This document shows positions 24,701 to 35,024 of a DNA stretch of 64,000 nucleotides, one piece after another (the first letter of the stretch is position 1; each line of letters starts with the position of its first letter). The notes under the pieces are model-generated. The model had not been told where the DNA came from, made no database searches, and saw only the letters and a program-made list of their open reading frames with translations. Origin of the DNA: Mytilus galloprovincialis (lineage: Eukaryota > Mollusca > Bivalvia > Mytilida > Mytilidae). The stretch spans positions 31,436,524 through 31,500,523 of the forward strand of contig NC_134845.1 in the NCBI RefSeq assembly GCF_965363235.1. The letters run 5' to 3'. The position numbers and the translations under genes are program-made.

Positions 24701-27700
24701 CGGCGGCGGCTACGTCGGCGGTGTTAGCTAACTTCTTAAAAGCTTTATATTTTAGAAGGTGGAAGACCTGGATGCTTCATACTTTGTATATAGATGCCTC
24801 ATGTTACGAAGTTTCCGTCAGTCACATGTCCAATGTCCTTGACCTCATTTTCATGGTTCAGTGACCACTTGAAAAAAAAGTTCAGATTTTTTGTAATGTT
24901 GAATTCTCTCTTATTATAAGTAATAGGATAACTATATTTGATATGTGCGTACCTTGAAAGGTCCTCATGTCTGTCAGACAGTTTTCACTTGACCTCGACC
25001 TCATTTCATGGATCAGTGAACAAGGTTAAGTTTTGGTGGTCAAGTCCATATCTCAGATACTACAAGCAATAGGGCTAATATATTCGGTGTATGGAAGGAC
25101 TGTAAGGTGTACATGTCCAACTGGCAGGTGTCATCTGACCTTGACCTCATTTTCATGGTTCAGTGGTTATAGTTAAATTTTTGTGTTTTGGTCTGTTTTT
25201 CTCATACTATATGCAATAGGTCTACTATATTTGTTGTATGGAATGATTGTAAGGTGTACCTATCTAGCGGGCAGATGTCATGTGACCTTGATCTCATTTT
25301 CATGGTTCAGTGGTCAAAGTTAAGTTTTTGAGTTTTGGTCTTTTTATCTAAAACTATATGCCATAGGTCATCTATATTTGGTGTATGGAAATATTTTATG
25401 ATCTTTATGTCAGTCGCGCAGGTTTTATTTGACCGTGACCTCATTTTCACGGTTCATTGCACAGTGTTAAGTTTTTGTGTTTTGGTCTATTTTTCTTAAA
25501 CTATAAGTAATAGGTCAACTATATATGTTGTATAGAAGCATTGTTAGCTGTACATGTCTGCCTGTCATGGTTCATCTGACCTTGACCTCATTTTCAAGGT
25601 TCATTGGTCTTTGTTTAGTTATCTTGGTTAATGTTAAGTTTATGTGACAGTTGTATTAAAGCTTAGCTTTATACTTTGGACTATCAACATAATATCAATG
25701 ATTAGTATAGAAGGCGAGACATTTCAGCGTGTGCACTCTTGTTTATTATATACCACAAGGCCTTGACTATCCTTCTGTCTTTCTATCTGTCCCATTTTGT
25801 TTCTTCAATCCAATTTAAGTTTGCCTCATGCAAATTTTATGAAACTCATACCCAATGCTAAGAACCACAACACACAGACAGAATTTGAATTCTTGCAGTG
25901 AGTGATTTACCACTCTAAGAGTTATGCCCCTTTTGGACTAAGAACAGTGCAAAGCTTGAACTGGAGCATTCATGTCTTTAGACACATTCTTCTTTTATTT
26001 TTGTCCATTTTTCTCAGTTATTAATTTTTTACCCTTTATTTTATTCTCTATTATAGTTCTGTAAACCACTTGTGATGTTCCCTAGCAATAATTGTTTATT
26101 AACATAATATATGTTTTCAGATGAAGATAGTAGTAGTGTAAAGATCAGAAGAACAGAGAGAACAAGAAGAGAAAGACCAGATTATTTCAATCCACTTTTA
26201 CTAGAAAATGCTGTTAAAAGACCCAGGAAAAAGGTAACAGATTTAAAATGTATTTTATTCCTCCTTTATTCAGTACTAATTTTGTTCAATAAATTGCATA
26301 GGTTCTGGGATGTGAATTGGCCAGAATTATGGACAGGAAATTTGTAACTGATAGAAAATGATATGTAAAAAAATAATTAAAGCATTGTTTGCCATGCAAT
26401 TAGGTCACCTTCACACTCCTCAAAGATATATAACATGTAAAATTTTGATTACAAGTAAAGTTTGACACATCTGCAAGTCAAGCACAAAATTGAATGTCCT
26501 GATTATAACGGCTACAAATTTTTAAATGCCAAATAACAAAAAACAAACTCTTATCATCTGTCTAATTATTAGACATAAGCTTCATTTAAAATTATACCTA
26601 TATGTACGGTACATGTATAAACAAGAATGTGTCCCCAGTACATGGATGCCCCATCCGCACTATCATTTTTCTATGTTCAGTGGACTGTGAAAATTGGGGA
26701 AATCTCTAATTTGGCATTAAAATTAGAAAAATCATATCAAAGGGAACATGTGTACTAAGTTTTAAGTTGATTGGACTTCAACTTCATCAAAAACTACCTT
26801 GACCAAAAACTTTAAACTGAACCGGGACAGACGAACGAACGGACGAACAAACAAACAGATGGACGCACAGACCAGAAAACATAATGGGGCATATAAAAAA
26901 AAGAGGATGTGGTATGATTGCCAATGAGAATTCTCCACCAGAGATCAAATAACACAGAAGTTAACAATTATAGGTCACTGCCTGGCCTTCAAAAGTGAGC
27001 AACTTGTGGACTTTAACAGAAATTTAACAAAATATTAATTGCTATATTTACAGTCACAGCCTTCAACAACTACACCAGTAAAGATAGAAGAACCACCTTC
27101 AGATGAACCCCCTAAAAAGAAACGTGGACGACCCAAAGGTGCCCCAAATAAACCAAGAAGTCAATTATTAGATACAAATAAATTGATAAAAGAAGAATCA
27201 GATTATGAAGAGGATAAAATTGAAAATGAAAATGAAGTAGAAGAAGGTAAGATTGACAAACAGTCAAACTTGATTACCGTGGATTGATTTACTTTTGTGG
27301 ATTGAGGAAATCTTTTTTGTGGATATTTGTTTTAGTGGTTTTGCAAAAAAAGTCTACTTACACTCCTATAGAATATTTGTAAGTTGTTGAAGATTTAAAT
27401 TCATTGTTCCTCTGTATACATTAAATCCTTGAAAAATAGTATTCAATAATACTAAAGAATACATAGTATGTTGAAAAACTAAGTTGCAATAACAATCTTA
27501 TTATTTTTAGTCTAATGAGTTTTAGTGGTGGATTCAAAATAACACTGAACTCAAACATGGGGCTCAAATATCTCGTTCAAAAGTTGTCTCAGTCAGGTCA
27601 TTTGTAAGCAAACTAAACAGTTCATAACTAATCTTTTACTGGGTTTGAACATTTCTTTAGGTTCACAGGTTCTCTTAAATTAGACATTAGGTCCCCCCAA

Positions 27701-30700
27701 ATTTCCCAAGGTTGCAAGTCAGATTCAACTATGTTGAATCCACAAGTATACTCTAGTTTGCCTCAACCAAATGTTATGAAACTTATTCACAATGCTAATT
27801 ACTACAAAACACAGAACCTTTTCAAACTTGGGTGGTGTCACTTTTTAGCTCACCTGGCCTGAAGGGCCAAGTGAGCTTTTCTCACCACTTGGCGTCCGTC
27901 GTCGTCGTCCGTCGTCGTCGTCGTTAACAATTTACATTTTGAACTTCTTCTAGAGAACCACTGAATGGAATGGAACCAAACATGGCATGAATGTTCCTTA
28001 TGAGGTGCTGACCAAGTGTTGTTACTTTGTAGCCGATCCATCATCCAAGATGGCCGCCAGCGGGGGACTTAGTTTAACATAGAACGCTATGGGAAATGCA
28101 TACAAATGACTTCTTTTAGAGAACCACTGAATGGAATGAAACCAAACATGGCATGAATGTTCCTTATGAGGTGCTGACCAAGTGTTGTTACTTTGTTGCC
28201 GATCCACCATCCAAGATGGCCGCCAGCGGGGGACTTAGTTTAACATAGGACCCTATGGGAAATGCATACAAATCACTTCTTCTAGTGAACCACTGAATGG
28301 AATGAAACCAAACATGGCATGAATGTTCCTTATGTGGTGCTGACCAAGTGTTGTTACTTTGTAGCCAATCCATCATCCAAGATGGCCGCCAGCGCGGGAC
28401 TTAGTTTAACATAGGACCCTATGGGAAATGCATACAAATGACTTCTTTTAGAGAACCACTGAATGGAATGAAATCAAACATGGCATGAATGTTCCTAATG
28501 TGGTGCTGACCAAGTGTTGTTACTTTGTAGCCGATCCATTATCCAAGATTGCCGCCAGCGGGGGACTTAGTTTAACATAGGACCCTATGGGAAATGCATA
28601 CAAATGACTTCTTTTAGAGAACCACTGAATGGAATAAAACCAAACATTGCATGAATGTTCCTTATGAGGTGCTGACCAAGTGTTGTTACCTTGTAGCCGA
28701 TCCATCATCCAAGATGGCCGCCAGCAGGGGACTTAGTTTAACATAGGACCCTATGGGAAATGCATACAAATAACTTCTTTTAGAGAACCACTGAATGGAA
28801 TAAAACCAAACATGGCATGAATGTTCCTTATGAGGTGCTGACCAAGTGTTGTTACTTTGTAGCCGATCCGTCATCCAAGATGGCCGCCAGTGGGGGACTT
28901 TTGAATGAAATTAAACATGTTCCTTTCCTTATAAATGAGGTTGTGTTGTCACTTTTAGCCAAATTTTATATTTTTATGCCCCACCTACGATAGTAGAGGG
29001 GCATTATGTTTTCTGGTCTGTGCGTCCGTTCGTCCGTTCGTTCGTCCGTTCGTCCGTCTGTCCCGCTTCAGGTTAAAGTTTTTGGTCGAGGTAGTTTTTG
29101 ATGAAGTTGAAGTCCAATCGACTTCAAACTTGGTACACATGTTCCCTATGATATAATCTTTCTAATTTTAATGCCAAATTAGAGATTTTACCCCAATTTC
29201 ACGGTCCACTGAACATAGAAAATGATAGTGCGAGTGGGGCATTCGTGTACTGAGGACACATTCTTGTTTTATATGATTTCAAAAACCCAAGTAGAATCAG
29301 GTGAGCGATACAGGCTCTTGAGAGCCTCTAGTTAATACTGTTCTCAGGTTATGCCCCTTTATAAAGTTATATGCAAGTGGGGGCCTCATCTGTGTTTCAT
29401 GGACACATTTTCCAGTTATTTTCATTTTTAGCTCACCTGGCCTAAAAGGCCAAGTGAGCTTTTCTCATCACTTGGCGTCCGTCGTCGTCCGTCGTCGTCC
29501 GTCGTCCGTCGTCGTCGTTAACTTTTACAAAAATCTTCTCCTCTGAAACTACTGGGCCAAATTAAACCAAACTTGGCCACAATCATCATTTGGGTATCTA
29601 GTTTAAAAAATGTGTCCGGTGACCCCGCCAACCATCCAAGATGGCCGCCATGGCTAAAAATAGAACATAGGGGTAAAATGCAGTTTTTGGCTTAAAACTC
29701 AAAAACCAAAGCATTTAGAGCAAATCTGACAGGGGTAGAATTGTTAAACAGGTGAAGATCTATCTGCCCTGAAATTTTCAGATGATTCGTATAACCCGTT
29801 GTTGGGTTGCTGCCCCTGAATTAGTAATTTTAAGGAAATTTTGCTGTTTTTGGTTATTATCTTGAATATTATTATAGATAGAGATAAACAGTAAACAGCA
29901 ATAATGTTCAGCAAAGTAAGATTTACAAATAAGTCAACATGACTGAAATGGTCAGTTGACCCCTTTAGGAGTAATTGCCCTTTATAGTCAATTTTTAACC
30001 ATTTTTCGTAAATCTTAGTAATATTTTACAAAAATCTTCTCCTCTGAAACTACTGGGCCAAATTAATCCAAACTTGGCCACAATCATCTTTAGGGTTAGT
30101 AGTTTAAAAAATGTGTCCGGTGACCCGGCCATCCAAACAAGATGGCCACCATGGCTAAAAATAGAACATGGGGTAAAATGCAGTTTTTGGCTTATAACTC
30201 AAAACCCAAAGCATTTAGAGCAAATCTGACATGGGGGTAAAATTGTTTATCAGTTCAAGATCTATCTGCCCTGAAATTTTCAGATGAATCGGACAACCCG
30301 TTGTTGGGTTGCTGGCCCTGAATTAGTAATTTTAAGGAAATTTTGCTGTTTTTGGTTATTATCTTGAATATTATTATAGATAGAGATAAACTATAAACAC
30401 CAATAATGTTCAGCAAAGTAAGATTTACAAATAAGTCAACATGACTGAAATGTTCAGTTGACGCCTTTAGGAGTTATTGCCCTTTATAGTCAATTTTTAA
30501 CCATTTTTCGTAAATCTTACTAATCTTTTACAAAAATCTTCTCCTCTGAAACTTCTTGGCCAAATTAATCCAAACTTGGCCACAATCATCATTTGGGTTA
30601 GTTGTTTGAAAAATGTGTCCGGTGACCCGGCCATCCAAACAAGATGGCCGCCATGGCTAAAAATAGAACATGGGGTAAAATGCAGTTTTTGGCTTATAAC

Positions 30701-32223
30701 TCAAAACCCAAAGCATTTAGAGCAAATCTGACAGGGGTAAAATTGTTTATCAGGTCAACATTTATCTGCTCTGAAATTTTTTGATGAATCGGACAACCCG
30801 TTGTTGGGTTGCTGACCCTGAATTGTTAGTTTTAAGGAAATTTTGCTGTTTTTGGTCATTATCTTGAATATTATTATTGATAGAGATAAACTGTAAACAA
30901 CAATAATGTTCAGCAAAGTAAGATTTACAAATAAGTCAACATGACCGAAATGGTCAATTGACCCCCTTAGGAGTTATTGTTCTTTATAGTCAATTTTTAA
31001 CAATTTTCATAAAATTTGTAAATTTTTACTAACATTTTCCACTGAAACTAATGGGCCAAGTTCATTATAGATAGAGATAATTTTAAGCAGCAAGAATGTT
31101 CAGTAAAGTAAGATTTACAAACACATCACCATCACCAAAACACAATTTTGTCATGAATCCATCTGCTTCCTTTAATATTCACCTAGACCAAGGTGAGCGA
31201 CACAGGCTCTTTAGAGCCTCTAGTTATGATTTCTCTTTGGTAATAGGTCAGTCATAACTTGAAGACCCATTGGGGGCCTTCGGCCGTTTTCTGCTCTTTG
31301 GTCAGGTTGTCTCTTTGACACATTCCCGATTTCCATTCTCAATTTTATTTGAAGACAACCTATATATTAAGAGACCTATTTTCCAAATTTATAAAGATTG
31401 TATCTCTGGAAGTATAACTTTTTGAATATTTAATCTAAATTGAACAGGTTAAAAATCAAAAATATCACCCAAGCGCATATACTTTGCCCAAGGATATTTG
31501 TTGATTATACTGTATGATATAACTGAACAGTTTTTGTGTTTAAACATGTGTAGCTAGATGAAATGTTATGATTTTAACATCCAGAAATCACATGCAAAAC
31601 AGACTAAGAAATCATTCATATACATACAGATAGTTTGGAAAATAGAACTTTCAGAAACAAGACTAAATTGTCATGTTTTATTTTCAAATGATATACAGTC
31701 TAACATTACAAAGCATAATTATTTTTGTCATGCTTGTAAGAAAGTCAGTGCAACAAGACTTGATAGACTTGCTTCTTCTAGTGTTAGTGTTAACAATAAT
31801 TGTCCACAAAAAGCTTGTGAAAGGTCAAGTTACCACTAATGGAAATCAGTGAAATTTGGTACATGTATGCAGTTTTATTAACATTTACATATCTTTAATT
31901 CCACCAGGATTCTTAGGTCCAGCCTCCTCAGTCTTGGTTTATTGAATTTGAAACATTACGTAGTTTATTTACATTAAAGTTGTGACATTTAATATAAATA
32001 TTAATGTTTGCAATATATAATATTATCTTAAGCACATACAGGCAAGACATATCTTGGTTTTAATTTAATAAACAAGTAATTAATTATTAACTTCATATTT
32101 TCAATTTCAGAGGAGGAGATAGACATGTATGCAGATATGCCACAGGAAAGAATGAAACAATTCAGTTTTATATTGGGTGATCTAAACAGGAAGTTTCTTG
32201 GTCAAGGGACACAACCAAGATGA
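18783..32223 (+). CDS. C16orf87: UPF0547 / C16orf87 homologue, five coding exons
   Basis: The coding exons are 18783-18860, 24009-24096, 26121-26233, 27054-27246 and 32111-32223 (585 nt, 194 aa). All have GT/AG borders and matching phases. The joined protein aligns in order with vertebrate C16orf87. A zinc-ribbon-like cluster CPNC (20-23) and CKTCGCG (31-37) is split by intron 1. It is followed by RRTERTRRERPD, an AT-hook-like KKRGRPKG (115-122), an acidic stretch and a C-terminal helix EEIDMYADMPQER...LGDLNRKFL. The human protein is about 154 aa; the mussel one is longer in the acidic linker. Its function is poorly known; co-purification with HDAC1/MIER complexes is my recollection. The AT-hook suggests a nuclear, DNA-associated role (inference). 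An in-frame ATG at 18699 would add 28 residues; 18783 is chosen because it gives an N-terminus closer to the human length. AATAAA lies at 32228-32233. Confidence 0.9.
19276..21738. mobile_element. 2.46-kb element with about 60-bp inverted ends
   Basis: AACACTAAAGACCAGAACGG at 19276, continuing through ACATGAAAATATACAGGTGC to about 19340, is mirrored at about 21675-21738 (ending GGTCTTTAGTGTT). No transposase was recognised inside. The interior holds a tandem pair of ATGGGGACGAAGT elements (20100-21072). The ends begin CACTA if trimmed by two bases, but no matching target duplication is visible, so the superfamily is left open. Confidence 0.65.
20100..21072. mobile_element. Two tandem TIR elements (ATGGGGACGAAGT ends)
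   Basis: Copy 1 has ATGGGGACGAAGT at 20123-20135 and ACTTCGTCCCCAT at 20595-20607. Copy 2 has the same ends at about 20633 and 21060-21072. Each is preceded by the same leader, ATATGAGGCAGGCAT. The interiors are clearly homologous, including ATGACGTCAT (a CRE-like palindrome) and CGATTTTGAGTTCATTAGTA, but differ by indels and T-run length. The 508-bp spacing of the leaders gives the repeat period. Confidence 0.8.
21790..22232 (+). mobile_element. 3' remnant of a second LINE, AAG tail
   Basis: The broken frames resemble the C-terminal end of the LINE at 16649: an Arg/Thr-rich run, then PQNNLTMEPSP in place of the TQWNVLPPK block. The motif 'gagaacagattccaatatctgttctc' is shared in form with 'gagaacagttgacacctactgttctc' of the full copy. 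The element ends in a 3' UTR and an AAGAAGAATAAG tail. It is older and more decayed than the first LINE. Confidence 0.6.
22270..22315. repeat. Small hairpin CTGAGACTACTATA, copy 2
   Basis: CTGAGACTACTATAACAC pairs with GTGTTATAGT and, further out, GATAGTAGTCTCAG. It shares its left arm with the hairpin at 7860-7890. Confidence 0.65.
22329..22494. mobile_element. AATACAC-ended MITE, copy 1
   Basis: AATACACTTTATCGCTA at the left mirrors TAGCGATAAGGTGTATT at the right. The interior includes TTGACGTCATAAAACAAAAT. A homologous element in the opposite orientation lies at 55808-55989. It sits in intron 1 of the C16orf87 homologue. Confidence 0.7.
22521..22666. mobile_element. 146-bp MITE with 9-bp target duplication
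   Basis: The termini TAGTCCAAATAATTATGACG and its exact reverse complement at the right extend as an inverted repeat of about 28 bp, continuing imperfectly inwards. GGTATTCAC flanks it directly on both sides (22512-22520 and 22667-22675). A 9-bp duplication fits Mutator-like elements. It is non-coding. Confidence 0.85.
22939..23218. repeat. Perfect (TTC)93 microsatellite
   Basis: A 280-bp tract of TTC (GAA on the minus strand) shows no interruption that I can see. It lies in intron 1 of the C16orf87 homologue. On the minus strand it directly follows a LINE fragment, the position where this LINE type carries its AAG tail. Long pure GAA/TTC tracts can form triplex DNA (established for human FXN). 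The long Arg, Leu and Phe frames across it are artefacts. Confidence 0.95.
23219..23640 (-). mobile_element. LINE fragment with 46-bp tandem duplication
   Basis: The minus-strand frames encode the palm/thumb part of a LINE reverse transcriptase: NKWQMSVNAKKCIV, then HTLDPIEASKYMYLGITISD, NLTWDRHIDNK and KTLGFIRRYLKDCTI. The block starting near 23321 is repeated at 23367 (period 46 bp), which breaks the frame. After KDCTI the sequence runs straight into the GAA tract, so the C-terminal coding part and 3' UTR are missing. Confidence 0.8.
24482..24608. mobile_element. Foldback element (GGCTGTTTCTGTATT family), copy 2
   Basis: GGCTGTTTCTGTATTGGTCC with TGGTATAGATT at the left pairs imperfectly with AATCTATACCAGGGTGAATA and TAGAAACAC at the right. 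It has the same arm as the foldback at 5779-5912. It lies in intron 2 of the C16orf87 homologue. Confidence 0.65.
24637..25743 (+). mobile_element. GTCGAGC-head pearl/HINE-like element with tandem units
   Basis: The head TTTTTGTCGAGCCTGCAAC, a loop, then GTTGCAGAAAGCTCGAC forms a strong hairpin. A (CGG)n tract follows, then about six diverged units of about 150 bp marked by TTGACCTCATTTTCATGGTT. A short hairpin and the end GTGCACTCTTGTT close the element. It is non-coding. Reverse copies lie at about 33941-34565 and 35025-35655. The assignment to rolling-circle-type non-autonomous elements is inference from architecture. Confidence 0.75.
25790..25960 (+). repeat. Dispersed 'TTTGCCTCA...ATGAAACT' repeat fragment
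   Basis: Blocks of the form TTTGCCTCA...TTATGAAACTCATACCC followed by 'aatgcta' and an ACACAGA block recur at about 27760-27840, 32755-32830 and, reversed, 42340-42430. It is a diverged non-coding family in introns and intergenic DNA. Confidence 0.55.
26620..26896 (-). mobile_element. ATGCCCC-family element, reverse copy
   Basis: It runs from AACAAGAATGTGTCCCC to AAAACATAATGGGGCATA. The CGTCCGT-rich part appears as 'gacgaacgaacggacgaac' followed by 'aaacaaac'. It lies in intron 3 of the C16orf87 homologue and is followed directly by a GATTGCCAATGAGA repeat fragment (26899-26998). Confidence 0.85.
27847..29333 (+). mobile_element. AGCTCACC element with six exact 166-bp units
   Basis: The head AGCTCACCTGGCC-TGAA-GGGCCAAGTGAGCT is a hairpin, followed by a (GTC)n/CGTCCGT tract. 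Six tandem units start at 27953, 28119, 28285, 28451, 28617 and 28783, exactly 166 bp apart. Next comes a nested ATGCCCC element (28976-29269), then the tail AGGTGAGCGATACAGGCTC-TTGA-GAGCCTCTAGTT. Subterminal GCTCACCT/AGGTGAGC are inverted. Homologous ends lie at 29430-31224 and, reversed, 43234-44407. It occupies intron 4 of the C16orf87 homologue. Confidence 0.85.
28976..29269 (+). mobile_element. ATGCCCC-family element, full copy
   Basis: The head ATGCCCCACCTACGATAG with TAGAGGGGCAT is a hairpin. A CGTCCGTTCG-rich tract and the body follow. Near the 3' end GTGGGGCAT is the inverse of the head's ATGCCCCAC, and the tail hairpin GTGTACTGAGGACAC runs into ATTCTTGTT. It is inserted within the AGCTCACC element just after its 166-bp units. 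Confidence 0.85.
29430..31224 (+). mobile_element. AGCTCACC element with three about 501-bp units
   Basis: It has the same head and tail as the preceding element (tail AGGTGAGCGACACAGGCTCT and TTAGAGCCTCTAGTT). The inner tandem units are different: TTTTACAAAAATCTTCTCC recurs at about 29523, 30024 and 30526, and a diverged partial unit follows near 31030. Each unit contains a CAAGATGGCC motif. The element family thus keeps its ends but exchanges its core repeats. Confidence 0.85.
31250..31352 (+). repeat. Dispersed repeat fragment (TTGACACATTCCCGATTTCC)
   Basis: The block from 'gaagacccattgggggcctt' to 'ccattctcaattttatttg' recurs at about 54411-54510 and partly at 22720-22750. It is non-coding. 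Confidence 0.6.
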
Positions 32224-32662
32224 AAACAATAAAATAGTGTTAGAAGGAACACAATCTGAAAAGACTGAGCTGTTCATGCTGGACATGAAAATTTAGAATT
32301 GAAAAGATTCTTGGAAAAATTGTCCTTAAGGCATAAAAAGATGTTGTACATCGATATTTTACCAGAATATATAAAAATACGATACAATGCCAATTTGTTT
32401 GTTTTAATTATGATGGACCCCAAATATGTATATAAAAATTCCTAGGTACATTGATCTAAACAAGGGTTTCTTGGTTAAGGGACACAACCCAGATGAAATT
32501 GATAATCATAGAGTAAGAAGTACCACAACCTGGAAAAACTTGTGGATTGCAAAATTTATTACATGGTCTGAAAAATTTTGGATTTAAAAGGGAGAAAGAG
32601 ATGTTGTAAATCAGTACTTTTCCAAAAATATATAAGAATACAATAATATTGCACATTTGTTT
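32179..32662 (+). repeat. Tandem duplication of the last C16orf87 exon end
   Basis: GATCTAAACAGGAAGTTTCT at 32179, running through the stop codon and about 180 bp of 3' UTR to 32402, is repeated in diverged form at 32453-32662 (GATCTAAACAAGGGTTTCTT). The offset is 274 bp. The copy would encode DLNKGFLVKGHNPD before losing similarity. It lacks the exon's acceptor and the first part of the exon, so it is probably an old non-coding relic in the 3' flank or UTR. Confidence 0.8.
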
Positions 32663-32876
32663 TTTCATGCCACTGCATTCACTGGAGGGTTCATTAAGTG
32701 CACTTAGTTCATCCATCCACTGGTATCGCCCATAAACTTGTTTGCTTTCTCAATCTCAACTTATACACAATGCTTATTACCAAAATACAGATCAAATTTT
32801 GTTGGTGTCACTTTTACCTTTCTTGGGTTATAACCATGATAACCCTTTATTTATATAACGTTATATGCAAAAAGTA

Positions 32877-32998
32877 AAATTACAAAAATACTGAACTCTG
32901 AGAAAAAATCAAAACAGAAAGTCCCTAATCAAATGGCAATATCAAAAGCTCAAACACATCAAATGAATGGATAACAACTGTCATATTCCTGACTTGGT
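32877..32998 (-). repeat. Dispersed repeat, inverted partner at 34896-35010
   Basis: The block 'ccctaatcaaatg...catcaaatgaatgg...caactgtcatattcctgact' is the reverse complement of the block at about 34896-35010. It is probably a dispersed repeat in both orientations. At 33018-33090 a unit of about 36 bp, GGCCATCACCTGTGTCCCAT plus 'ggacacattctccattt', is tandemly doubled. Confidence 0.6.
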
Positions 32999-33093
32999 AC
33001 AGGTACTTACAAGTTAGGCCATCACCTGTGTCCCATGGACACATTCTCCATTTAGGCCATCACCTGTGTCCCATGGACACATTCTCCATTTTT

Positions 33094-33367
33094 ATGCCCC
33101 ACCTACGATAGTAGAGGGGCATTATGTTTTCTGGTCTGTGCGTCCGTTCGTCCGTCTGTCCCGCTTCAGGTTAAAGTTTTTGGTCGAGGTAGTTTTTGAT
33201 GAAGTTGAAGTCCAATCGACTTCAAACTTGGTACACATGTTCCCTATGATATGATCTTTCTAATTTTAATGCCAAATTAGAGATTTTACCCCAATTTCAC
33301 GGTCCACTGAACATAGAAAATGATAGTGCGAGTGGGGCATTCGTGTACTGAGGACACATTCTTGTTT
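33094..33367 (+). mobile_element. ATGCCCC-family element, full copy
   Basis: The head hairpin, CGTCCG tract, body and tail GTGTACTGAGGACACATTCT with TGTT are all present. It is nearly identical to the copy at 28976-29269 and lies between the two convergent genes. Confidence 0.85.
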
Positions 33368-33940
33368 AAAATTTTTTAATGGACCTCAAATTTCCATTTG
33401 GTAATAGGTCAACCATAACTTGTGCAGTATAGCTGTCAATTTATACCTGTGGTCCCTGGCCGGGATTTGAACTCATGCAATTGGGATATCGATACAACAC
33501 TACCTGCACTATATCCATTGCTATATGTCCACTCAGACACCTAGAATGAACTAACAATTCAGCTTTCAGTGGCCTAGTGTTACCTTTCCTTGTTAGTAGA
33601 ATCTTGAGTTGTAACAGTACATTTAATATGCATGTAGATGGAATTGATTGCAAATAAGTTAAATGTCTAGCATAAAATGATAATGGATAGAAAGATAGTC
33701 ACAGAAATAACTATTTTGATAAGGACTTGTATGTATCTAACGATCATTTTATAGGTGTACTAATTTAGTAAAAGATATGAACAATAACAAACCACCAAAG
33801 GGCCTCAACAATGTGCAAAACTCATACAGTTTAAAAGATTAAAAGCCTCAAGATGGCAAAAGATGAAATACTAGTAATTGACAAACAGAAAACCAATGAC
33901 CTCTACTGATCTATGCTTAACACAATTGTGGAAGAACTAA

Positions 33941-34565
33941 TGTCAATGGAGAAATGCTTAATTATCCACATGTGTTTGGAAATAACTGCATTCTGATCAA
34001 TGCACGTTTTATAGTCATTCCATACAGAAGTTAACCTAATGCTTATAGTACTTGAGGAGCAGACCAAAACACAAAAGCTGAACATTGACCAATGAACTAT
34101 GAAAATGAGATCAAGGTCAGATGAAACCTTCCAGACTGACATGAAACCTCTAGTCATTCCATACACCACATATAGTTGACCTGTTTATAGAATTTACTAA
34201 ACAGACTTAATCATGTAATTTAACCTTAATCACTTATTAATCCATTTAATGAGGTCAATGTCAGGTGAATCCTGTCTGGAAGGCATGTAGACCTTGCAAG
34301 GAACCATATACCAAATATGGTTATCCTATTACTCATTCACATGACAAAAAAATCAAATTTGCTGAACCATAAAAATGAGGTCAAGAACATTGACCATAAA
34401 ACAGACAGAAACTTCTTTACATAAGGTATATGCATACAAGATATGAAGCATCCAGGTCTTCTACCTTCTGAAATATAACCTTTTTAAGAAATATTCAATG
34501 TTCCTAACACTGCTACCACTGGATTGTTATATCTGTCTCACATACTGCAACTTTGGTGACAGCAA
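33941..34565 (-). mobile_element. GTCGAGC-family element, diverged reverse copy
   Basis: Reverse units carry 'atgaaaatgagatcaaggtc' and 'ataaaaatgaggtcaagaac'. The head region is degenerate ('catactgcaactttggtgac'). The 3' terminal CTTGTT was not found, so the copy is probably truncated. Confidence 0.6.
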
Positions 34566-35024
34566 GACAAAACTATGCTGTGTCTATGCCTTTTTGTGTT
34601 TCTTTCTTATATATGGGGACTATGTACTTATATATGCATCCCGTCATTCTTAAATGTGCCATGCATAATTATGGTAAATATTTGTTTCTATATTTGTTTG
34701 TTTTTATAGTGATTAAGATAATTGTTGACTGTTGACTATTTTTGACACTTTTACCTATTATATCTGTTTTTCTTGTTTACACATCGTTGTCAATATTTTA
34801 GAATTTTATGCAACTGTCATACAGGTGAAAGGTTCAGCTAGCTATAAAACCAGAATTAATGCATCATTTTCTACAAAAGAAGATGCCTGTACTAAGTCAG
34901 GAATATGACAACTGTTGTCCATTCGTTTGATGTGTTTGAGCATTTGATTAGGGACCTCCTATTTTAAATTTTCCTCAGAGTTCAGTATTTTTGTGATATT
35001 ACTTTTTTTTAAATTGAGTAATGA

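Noticed and set aside
27850-28874. Series of 62-codon minus frames spaced 166 bp (NNTWSAPHKEHSCHVWF)
   Set aside because: They are copies of one frame within 166-bp tandem units; each ends within the unit and 166 is not a multiple of three.
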